Source: Lachnospiraceae bacterium (GTDB lineage Bacteria; Bacillota_A; Clostridia; Lachnospirales; Lachnospiraceae). From it: 14,186 nt of DNA. A program made the position numbers and the translations under genes. The notes under the pieces were generated by a model, which saw only the letters and a program-made list of their open reading frames with translations, was not told the origin of the DNA and did not search any database. Where the stretch lies: contig JAILOC010000035.1 of assembly GCA_024691045.1 (NCBI GenBank), positions 1 to 14,186 of the forward strand. Reading direction: 5' to 3'. Positions 5,766-12,666 of this stretch are shown here, piece by piece (position 1 is the first letter of the stretch; every line of letters begins with the position of its first letter).

Positions 5766-8700
5766 ATGCGATATCTTTTCAATAAAGGCTGGAAGTTCCT
5801 TGAACTGAGCACCGGTTCCGATTATGAAACTGCCATGGCACATGCGGAGTGCTTTCAGAATGTGCAGCTTCCGCACGACTGGCTGATATACGATTCGACC
5901 GACCTTTACAGGGACGGTACCGGATGGTATATGAGAGAACTTGATATAGATGATAAGAAGGGAAGATACTTCCTTGAATTTGATGCCGTTTATATGGACT
6001 CCCATGTCTATGTGAACGGTATCTGTGTATGTGAGTGGAAATACGGATATTCGGCATTTGATTGCGAGATCACGGATGCGCTTAAAGCGGGTAAGAATCT
6101 TATCGTTGTCAGTGCATGCTACAGGTCTCCCAACAGCAGGTGGTACTCGGGTGCGGGAATCTACAGAAATGTCCACATCAGACATACCGGCGACACTTAT
6201 ATTAAAAAAGACGGAGTCTATATTTCAAGCCGCATCAGGGACGGAAAGAGGATCCTGCATATAGAAACGGAAGTCGATGGACCGGATTCATTTTATTCGA
6301 AGACCGGATATTTGGTTTCGGATGCGGAAGGTCATCCGGTACATTTAAACAAGCTGAGTGATACCGATTATGAACTTCCGGATCCGCATCTCTGGGATAT
6401 AAGCGATACCTACCTATATACCCTGAAGGCCGTTATGGAAGCCGGAGACGATCACGATGAAGAAACGGTCAGGTTCGGCGTAAGGGATGTTTTCTTTGAT
6501 CCGGATAAGGGCTTTAGTCTGAACGGCAGGAATTTCAAATTAAACGGTGTATGCGAGCATCACGATCTGGGCGCTCTGGGAGCCGCATTCAACAAATGTG
6601 CGATGCGTAGGAAATTTGAAATGCTAAGGCAGATGGGTGTTAATGCACTCAGAACATCCCATAATATGCCGGCTCCGGAGGTTCTTGATCTGTGCGACGA
6701 AATGGGCATTCTTGTCATCAGCGAAGCATTTGATATGTGGTACAGACCCAAGACCGAATATGACTATGCGAGGTTTTTCAAGGAATGGCACGATAAGGAT
6801 ATCAGAAGCTGGATCAGGCAGGACAGGAATCATCCGAGCGTCATTATGTGGAGTATAGGAAATGAGATCTACGACTGCCACGCGGATGAAAGCGCACCCG
6901 ATACCACAAGGCATCTTAAGTTTGAAGTGTTAAAGCATGATCCATACGGAAACGCACATATAACCTTCGGGAGCAACTACCTTCCCTGGGAGGGAGCGAG
7001 GAAATGTGCGGATGTACTCGGGCTTGTCGGATACAATTATTCCGAAAAATATTACGAAGAGCATCACAGAGAGCATCCGGACTGGGTGATCTACGGAAGT
7101 GAGACGGAGAGCCTTGTTCAGAGCAGGGGAGTATATAAATTCCCGTTGTCGGAGATCAGGCTTTCGGATGCGGACGAGCAGTGCAGCGCACTCGGAAACT
7201 GCAATACCAGCTGGGGCGCAAAGAGCATAGAAAAATGCATATGTGATGACAGGGATGTTCCCTTTTCCTGTGGTCAGTTTCTCTGGACGGGCTTTGATTA
7301 TATAGGTGAGCCCACTCCTTATCATACGAAGAATTCATATTTCGGAAATATAGATACGGCGGGATTTCCGAAGGATTATTACTATGTATTCAGATCGGCG
7401 TGGACGGATCCTGAGGTATCCCCCATGGTACACGTATTTCCCTATTGGGATTTTAATCCGGGACAGATGATAGATGTACGGGTCTGCTCCAATGAAGATA
7501 CCGTTGAACTGTTTGTAAACGGAGACAGTAAGGGTAAACAGCAGCTTACACATAAACCGGGATCGGGTACGCACCTGATCGCCGATTACCGTATACCGTA
7601 TGAACCGGGAACCCTGGAAGCAAGATGCTATGACGAAAACGGAAATGTTACCGCTTCGGATATCAGGCATTCGTTCGGAGATCCCGAAAGCATCGTGATA
7701 AAGTGCGATAAAACTGTCATGAGACCGTCTTCGGATGATCTGATATTTGCCGAAATATCGGTAGAAGACCACGAGGGATATCCTGTCGAAAATGCCTCTG
7801 ACAGGATCACCGTAAGCGTATCCGGAGCAGGAAGACTCGTCGGCCTGGATAACGGTGACAGCACCGACAGGGATTCGTATAAGGGCGTGAGCAGAAGACT
7901 GTTTAACGGAAAGCTTCTTGCGATCATCGCGCCTGGGGAAAAGTCCGGAGAAGTTAAGCTTTCCGCAGCGGCAAACGGATTAAAGAGTGCGGAGATTACG
8001 TTTACAAACTCGGACGAAGAGATCTGCGGCAGGAGTTCGGATTCTGCTTCAGGTGTAGCTTCCTGCTCATCCGGGAAAGGGGGCTTGAATAATTCGCCCT
8101 TTGATAAAGGAGTCTCGGATGTCTTCGAAGAAAATACGGACAGGCCGGTCATTCTCGGATCTGAAGATGACATTCCCGTCAGAAAGATCGAGATAAGCTG
8201 TGAAGATAATCTGTTCACACCGGACAAAAAAGAGATTCCGGTAAGTATTAAGATCCTTCCCGAAAACGCCACCGACCGAAAACTCACATACGCTGTATTA
8301 AATGATAAGGCTGTGCCCGTTAACAATGCTGAAGTCCTCGAGCAGGAAGGCGGTGTGGTACTTAAGGCTAAGGGAGACGGCCGCTTCAGATTCAGATGCA
8401 TGTCTGCTTCGGGTACGGATAAGGTGCGCGTGATCTCGGAGCTTGAATTCAGCGTTCAGGGAATTGGAAAGGCATTTCTTGATCCCTATGATTTCATCTA
8501 CGGAAGTGCATATTCGTATTCGGAGGGAGATATCGGTGCGGGAAATGAGATGGGCCTTGCATCTGAGCGCGGGGCAAGATCACTTGTTGCATTCGAAAAT
8601 GCGGATTTCGGCAAAGCCGGTTCCGATGAGATAACGATCCCTGTATTTGCACTTGATGATGCCGTTTATTCCATCAAGGTTTATGACGGAATTCCATCGC

Positions 8701-9233
8701 AGGGCGGAAGACTTATAGGTGATTTGACATACTCAAAGCCCATGATCTGGAATGTATATCAGGAGGATACATGGAAGCTTGATACGGTATTAAAGGGAAT
8801 CCATACGCTGAGCTTTGAATTTACCGACAAGATCCACGTCAAAGGCTTTTCCTTCAGGAAATACGACAGGGCATTTACCGAGATCAGCGCATCTGAAGCG
8901 GACGAGATCTACGGTGACGATTACCGCATCGGAGAAAACGAAGTGACAGGTATAGGAAATAACGTTTCGCTGAGTTTTATTGATATGGATTTCGGAGATG
9001 CAGGAGCGTCTTCGGTAACTATATGCGGAAGAGCGCCCAAGGGTACCAATACGATCCATTTAAGGTTTTCGGACGGAGAAAACGAAATAAAGAATGTGAT
9101 CGAGTTTGAAGGCTGTGAGGAATATTCTTCACGTAAGTTTTCATTTGACAAAATAACAGGCATGAAGAACGTTTCATTCGTCTTCATGCCCGGAAGCTGT
9201 TTTGATATGAGATCATTTAAGTTCGGAGATTAG
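5766..9233 (+). CDS. Large multidomain glycoside hydrolase family 2 enzyme (beta-galactosidase type)
   Basis: A 1155-residue GH2 retaining glycosidase without signal peptide, hence cytoplasmic. Domains in order: jelly-roll sugar-binding domain, about 1-185 (LPHDWLIYDST, SRWYSGAGIYRNVHI); Ig-like GH2 domain, about 190-245; TIM barrel, about 250-545, with acid/base E367 in WSIGNEI and nucleophile E446 in YGSETES, then LWTGFDYIGEPTPY; DUF4982-like domain, about 560-630; another Ig-like domain, about 640-755 (GRLVGLDNGDSTD); a Ser/Gly/Asp linker, about 755-800; a Big_2-like domain, about 803-890; and a C-terminal region, about 900-1155, that looks like two CBM6-like beta-sandwich modules. The overall arrangement is most like DUF4982-type beta-galactosidases. 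The NxK carboxylate-binding motif of beta-glucuronidases is not visible. AGAGGT at 5755-5760 sets the start. The exact substrate is not known. Confidence 0.9.
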   Translation: MRYLFNKGWKFLELSTGSDYETAMAHAECFQNVQLPHDWLIYDSTDLYRDGTGWYMRELDIDDKKGRYFLEFDAVYMDSHVYVNGICVCEWKYGYSAFDCEITDALKAGKNLIVVSACYRSPNSRWYSGAGIYRNVHIRHTGDTYIKKDGVYISSRIRDGKRILHIETEVDGPDSFYSKTGYLVSDAEGHPVHLNKLSDTDYELPDPHLWDISDTYLYTLKAVMEAGDDHDEETVRFGVRDVFFDPDKGFSLNGRNFKLNGVCEHHDLGALGAAFNKCAMRRKFEMLRQMGVNALRTSHNMPAPEVLDLCDEMGILVISEAFDMWYRPKTEYDYARFFKEWHDKDIRSWIRQDRNHPSVIMWSIGNEIYDCHADESAPDTTRHLKFEVLKHDPYGNAHITFGSNYLPWEGARKCADVLGLVGYNYSEKYYEEHHREHPDWVIYGSETESLVQSRGVYKFPLSEIRLSDADEQCSALGNCNTSWGAKSIEKCICDDRDVPFSCGQFLWTGFDYIGEPTPYHTKNSYFGNIDTAGFPKDYYYVFRSAWTDPEVSPMVHVFPYWDFNPGQMIDVRVCSNEDTVELFVNGDSKGKQQLTHKPGSGTHLIADYRIPYEPGTLEARCYDENGNVTASDIRHSFGDPESIVIKCDKTVMRPSSDDLIFAEISVEDHEGYPVENASDRITVSVSGAGRLVGLDNGDSTDRDSYKGVSRRLFNGKLLAIIAPGEKSGEVKLSAAANGLKSAEITFTNSDEEICGRSSDSASGVASCSSGKGGLNNSPFDKGVSDVFEENTDRPVILGSEDDIPVRKIEISCEDNLFTPDKKEIPVSIKILPENATDRKLTYAVLNDKAVPVNNAEVLEQEGGVVLKAKGDGRFRFRCMSASGTDKVRVISELEFSVQGIGKAFLDPYDFIYGSAYSYSEGDIGAGNEMGLASERGARSLVAFENADFGKAGSDEITIPVFALDDAVYSIKVYDGIPSQGGRLIGDLTYSKPMIWNVYQEDTWKLDTVLKGIHTLSFEFTDKIHVKGFSFRKYDRAFTEISASEADEIYGDDYRIGENEVTGIGNNVSLSFIDMDFGDAGASSVTICGRAPKGTNTIHLRFSDGENEIKNVIEFEGCEEYSSRKFSFDKITGMKNVSFVFMPGSCFDMRSFKFGD

Positions 9234-10150
9234 TTCTGTTTGTCATTGCCTGAACCGGATGAATTGTTCCCCAGTGCGGGTTTGTTGACATACCTGCGGT
9301 TCATCTTCCTGTACTCGGAAGGCGTGCAGGATTTGTAGGACTTGAACACTCTGTTGAAGGTGGACAGAGATTTGAATCCCGATAAAAGCGCGACATCGAG
9401 TATCGACAGATCGGGCTGGTTTAAATACATCTCTGAAAGAAGAATCCTTTTCTGTGTCAGATACTCATAGCAGGATACATGCGCGAACTCCTTGAAGAGT
9501 CTCGCAAAATGGAATCTTGAAAATCCCGCCATTTCCGCAAGCGCATCCATATCGATGTCTTCGGTGCAATGCTCGGAAATGTAATTGCATACATCCATGA
9601 AACGGCCGACATACTCTTTGTTCTTGGCTGATGTCTTGCCGAGAAGAGGAACTCTTTCTTCCATGCAGCTTCTTCCGACATCCACCATGAAACGGATGAG
9701 AAGAGAATATATGGCAGCGCCCGCATAGGGCTTGCCTCCTTCGTATTCGACCTGGATCTGTCGTATGTAATCGAGAAGCTTTTCCGCAAGCTCGCTGTTT
9801 TCATCTTTTCTGATAACGATGCATTCTCCGAGGGAGTGCAGAAGCGAATTCAGTGATGTGACATTACCGATGAGATTATAGTCGAAAAGAAGGATATATC
9901 TCTTGCCGCTTTCGGGTGCGGAAAGCTTGTGGAGCGTACCGCTCATGATAACGGCAATGTCTCCGGTACCCAGAACATACTTTTCGGAACCGGCTTCAAT
10001 GGTGTAATCATTTTCTGTGGGAGCAATGATCTCTGTGGCGGTATGCCAATGAAGGGGATAGTCCTCCGTAAGGTCGTTATGGAAGAATCTTACACCCTGG
10101 ATCTCCGAATATTGTACTGTTTCTCTTCCGTGTTCAAGAACAGGGAGCAT
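9230..10150 (-). CDS. AraC-family transcriptional regulator
   Basis: A 306-residue DNA-binding regulator. The N-terminal about 130 residues form a cupin-like sensing domain (HWHTATE at 34-40, H74 in SGTLHKL). The C-terminal about 100 residues hold two helix-turn-helix units: the first at about 201-222 (MDALAEMAGFSRFHFARLFK), the second at about 249-271 (SILDVALLSGFKSLSTFNRV), followed by the conserved TPSEYRK. On the minus strand AGAGG lies 6 bases before the ATG. It is divergent from the GH3 gene and convergent with the GH2 gene, whose TAG overlaps its own TAA. It most likely controls one or both glycosidase genes, and perhaps uxuAB, in response to a sugar; ligand and targets are inferred from position. 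Confidence 0.94.
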   Translation of the reverse strand: MLPVLEHGRETVQYSEIQGVRFFHNDLTEDYPLHWHTATEIIAPTENDYTIEAGSEKYVLGTGDIAVIMSGTLHKLSAPESGKRYILLFDYNLIGNVTSLNSLLHSLGECIVIRKDENSELAEKLLDYIRQIQVEYEGGKPYAGAAIYSLLIRFMVDVGRSCMEERVPLLGKTSAKNKEYVGRFMDVCNYISEHCTEDIDMDALAEMAGFSRFHFARLFKEFAHVSCYEYLTQKRILLSEMYLNQPDLSILDVALLSGFKSLSTFNRVFKSYKSCTPSEYRKMNRRYVNKPALGNNSSGSGNDKQN

Positions 10151-10162
10151 AAAAAACCTCTT

Positions 10163-10173
10163 TCAATAATTGA
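10163..10173. promoter_or_regulatory. Short palindrome in the AraC leader
   Basis: TCAAT-A-ATTGA is a perfect 11-bp palindrome just upstream of the AraC ribosome binding site, in the AraC/GH3 intergenic region. It could be an autoregulatory site, but it is short and AT-rich and may be chance. Confidence 0.2.
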
Positions 10174-10195
10174 TTGGTTTACCCCTCACTTTGGT

Positions 10196-10224
10196 ATTCT
10201 AAGGTCTTTTCGCAAAAATTTAAA
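10196..10224 (-). promoter_or_regulatory. Candidate promoter of the AraC gene
   Basis: On the minus strand, TTTAAA (10219-10224) and TAGAAT (10196-10201) are separated by 17 bases. Both boxes are moderate matches. The start point would be near 10189, giving a leader of about 40 nt. Confidence 0.35.
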
Positions 10225-10257
10225 GCAAAAAATGAAAAGTACTGAGCAATAAAGTGC

Positions 10258-10286
10258 TTGAACGGCCCGGTAAATATATATACGAT
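10258..10286 (+). promoter_or_regulatory. Candidate promoter of the GH3 gene
   Basis: TTGAAC (10258-10263) and TACGAT (10281-10286) are 17 bases apart. Transcription would start near 10293, leaving a leader of about 78 nt. The leader has a small hairpin: CACAGC at 10309-10314 with GCTGTG at 10324-10329. The spacing is ideal but each box matches only four of six bases. Confidence 0.35.
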
Positions 10287-10370
10287 TTAGTAGTATTTAA
10301 CAGGCTTTCACAGCGTTTTGGAGGCTGTGGTCAGAAAAGGACAGTTTATAAAAATTTTAAGGAGAACAGT

Positions 10371-12500
10371 ATGGATCTTGTTAAAAACGAAGCTAAGATC
10401 TCGGAATTTCGCAAAAGGGCCGAAAAACTTGTTTCTAAGATGACACTGGAGGAAAAAGTGTCACAGACACTCAATCATGCACCCGCGATAGAGCATCTCG
10501 GGATCAAAGCATATGACTGGTGGAACGAAGCCCTCCACGGCGTTGCACGTGCGGGCACGGCAACCGTATTTCCCCAGGCTATAGGACTGGCGGCTGCATT
10601 TGATGAGGATCTGATGGAAGAGATAGGCGACGCCGTATCTACCGAAGGACGCGCGAAGTTTAATATGCAGCAGAAATATTCCGATACGGATATTTACAAG
10701 GGACTTACATTCTGGGCTCCCAACGTAAATATATTCCGCGATCCCAGATGGGGAAGAGGACAGGAGACATACGGCGAGGATCCTTATCTTACATCAAGAC
10801 TCGGTGTCAGATATATAGAAGGTCTTCAGGGACATGACGAGGATCATTTAAAGGCTGCCGCATGTGCCAAGCATTTCGCCGTTCACTCCGGACCCGAACC
10901 CGAAAGACATCGTTTCAATGCCGTTGCTTCCATACAGGATATGCGAGAAACATATCTTCCGGCATTTAAAGCATGTGTACAGGAAGCGGGTGTTGAAACC
11001 GTAATGGGTGCATATAACCGTACAAACGGAGAACCCTGCTGCGGCTCCAAGACACTTCTGAAGGACATCCTCAGGGATGAGTGGGGCTTTGGCGGACATG
11101 TGGTTTCCGACTGCTGGGCGATCAAGGATTTCCACACCGGACACATGGTGACCGCTGATGAGGTTGAATCGGTAAGTCTTGCAATGAACAACGGATGCGA
11201 CCTTAACTGCGGTGATCTGTTTGTTTATCTCAAGGATGCCGTAGAGCAGGGCAAGGTCAAAGAAGAAAGACTTGATGAGGCACTGGTAAATCTGTTTACC
11301 ACCAGAATGAAGCTCGGCATGTTTGACGGCGAGAAGACTGCATTCGACGGCATCACAATGGCAGAGGTGGATAATAAGGCTCACAGAAAGCTAAACCTCG
11401 AAACCTCCGCTAAGACTCTCGTGCTTCTTAAAAACGACGGCATTCTTCCTCTCGACAAGAGCAGGATAAAGACAGTGGGTGTCATCGGCCCCAATGCGGA
11501 TAACAGACGTGCGCTCGTAGGTAACTATGAAGGAACCGCATCGAGATATGTAACCGTTCTCGAAGGTCTCGAGGATTATCTCGGTGATGATGTTGACTTC
11601 AGATATTCCGAAAGCTGTCACCTTGTAAAGGACCGTGTAAGCGCACTGAGCAAGGGTGATGACAGGATCTCCGAAGTAAAGAGCGTATGTGAAGACAGCG
11701 ATGTCATTTTCGTTGCACTCGGACTTGATGCCGGTATCGAAGGCGAAGAGGGCGATGCCGGAAATGAATTTGCAAGCGGAGACAAGGTGGACCTTAATCT
11801 TCCCGGACTTCAGCAGGAAGTATTGGATGTTGCGATAGCAAGCGGAAAGCCCGTGATACTTCTTCTTCTGGTTGGAAGCGCACTTGCGATCGATGATTCG
11901 AAGATAAATGCGGTCATCCAGTGCTGGTATCCCGGATCGATGGGCGGAAGAGCGATCGCCGAGACGGTATTCGGCGGCAGGAATTTTGAAGGAAAGCTTC
12001 CTGTTACATTTTATAAGACATCCGGAGAACTTCCCGATTTCACCGATTATTCGATGAAGGGAAGAACCTACAGATACATGGACGGCGATGCACTCTATCC
12101 CTTCGGCTACGGACTGAGCTACACAACTTACGAATACTCGGATGTAAGTGCGGATAAGACCGTACTTGATAAAGACGGGATTAATCTGGAACTTACCGTC
12201 ACCAACACCGGCAAAGCAGACGGACGCGAAACAGTCCAGGTATATGCAGGCGTGGGCGGTGTGGAGAATGCACCCAAATACCAGCTTAAGTCATTCAGGA
12301 AGGTTGCACTAAAAGCAGGTGAAAGCAAAAAGATTTCGATAAAGCTTCCTTACGAAGCGTTCGGACTCTTTGATACGGACGGAAAGTTTGTAGTTCCTTC
12401 GGGCAAGGCAAAGGTTTATGTCGGAGGCCAGCAGCCCGACGCACGAAGTGAGCAGCTCCTTGGCAGGAAGGTCACATCAATTGAGATAACCCTTCCGTAA
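10371..12500 (+). CDS. Glycoside hydrolase family 3 enzyme, beta-xylosidase/beta-glucosidase type
   Basis: A 709-residue retaining exo-glycosidase without signal peptide, hence acting on imported oligosaccharides. The N-terminal (beta/alpha)8 domain has the xylosidase-like YDWWNEALHGVARAG from residue 48, RDPRWGRGQETYGEDP, KHFAVHSGPE from K167, and the nucleophile D247 in VVSDCWAI. The second domain starts near LVLLKNDGILPL and includes VFVALGLDAGIEGEEGDAG and the LNLPGLQQEV stretch. A fibronectin-III-like domain ends the protein (ETVQVYAG onward). The reading frame is open 39 codons further upstream, to an ATG at 10254. The ATG at 10371 is preferred because AAGGAG lies at 10359-10364 with ideal spacing and the upstream codons show no family similarity. 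Sequence style favours xylosidase, but glucosidase or arabinosidase activity cannot be excluded. Confidence 0.92.
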   Translation: MDLVKNEAKISEFRKRAEKLVSKMTLEEKVSQTLNHAPAIEHLGIKAYDWWNEALHGVARAGTATVFPQAIGLAAAFDEDLMEEIGDAVSTEGRAKFNMQQKYSDTDIYKGLTFWAPNVNIFRDPRWGRGQETYGEDPYLTSRLGVRYIEGLQGHDEDHLKAAACAKHFAVHSGPEPERHRFNAVASIQDMRETYLPAFKACVQEAGVETVMGAYNRTNGEPCCGSKTLLKDILRDEWGFGGHVVSDCWAIKDFHTGHMVTADEVESVSLAMNNGCDLNCGDLFVYLKDAVEQGKVKEERLDEALVNLFTTRMKLGMFDGEKTAFDGITMAEVDNKAHRKLNLETSAKTLVLLKNDGILPLDKSRIKTVGVIGPNADNRRALVGNYEGTASRYVTVLEGLEDYLGDDVDFRYSESCHLVKDRVSALSKGDDRISEVKSVCEDSDVIFVALGLDAGIEGEEGDAGNEFASGDKVDLNLPGLQQEVLDVAIASGKPVILLLLVGSALAIDDSKINAVIQCWYPGSMGGRAIAETVFGGRNFEGKLPVTFYKTSGELPDFTDYSMKGRTYRYMDGDALYPFGYGLSYTTYEYSDVSADKTVLDKDGINLELTVTNTGKADGRETVQVYAGVGGVENAPKYQLKSFRKVALKAGESKKISIKLPYEAFGLFDTDGKFVVPSGKAKVYVGGQQPDARSEQLLGRKVTSIEITLP

Positions 12501-12507
12501 ACGATAT

Positions 12508-12567
12508 GAGAAACACGGGGACGGTTCTGCTGTTTGTACAAACAGCAGAACCGTCCCCGTGTTTCTC
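12508..12567. repeat. Perfect 60-bp palindrome, REP-like element
   Basis: The 30-base arms 12508-12537 and 12538-12567 are exact reverse complements, with no mismatch and no spacer; the centre is TGTACA. Each arm contains the GGGGACGGTTCT core. From memory, palindromes with this core are dispersed repeats in many bacterial genomes, often tied to REP-associated Y1 transposases; no such transposase is in the window. It begins 7 bases after the GH3 stop. It has no T-tract on either strand, so it is not a standard terminator, though a transcript through it would form a very stable hairpin. Confidence 0.85.
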
Positions 12568-12627
12568 CCCATGTTTCCACAGGCCGCTTTCACCGCCTGT
12601 TTCAGCGGAGACAGTTTTACATAATCT

Positions 12628-12656
12628 TTGCGGAAAGAACAAGATAATGGTATTAT
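12628..12656 (+). promoter_or_regulatory. Candidate promoter of the EAL gene
   Basis: TTGCGG (12628-12633) and TATTAT (12651-12656) are 17 bases apart. The start point would fall near 12663, only a few bases before the ATG at 12667. A GATAAT at 12643-12648 with TTTACA at 12616-12621 is an alternative, but its spacer is 21 bases. Confidence 0.35.
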
Positions 12657-12666
12657 TAACATAAGT

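Noticed and set aside
7628..8401. 257-codon open frame on the minus strand
   Set aside because: Antisense to the GH2 gene, Ser/Pro/Leu-rich as expected for a shadow frame, no ribosome binding site recognised.
10254..10370. Longer GH3 start at ATG 10254
   Set aside because: It lacks a ribosome binding site, overlaps the likely promoter, and the 39 extra residues have no GH3 character. ATG 10371 has AAGGAG at ideal spacing.
12508..12567. Palindrome as an intrinsic terminator of the GH3 gene
   Set aside because: No T-tract follows on either strand; the right flank is CCCATG and the left flank, read from the minus strand, is ATATCG.
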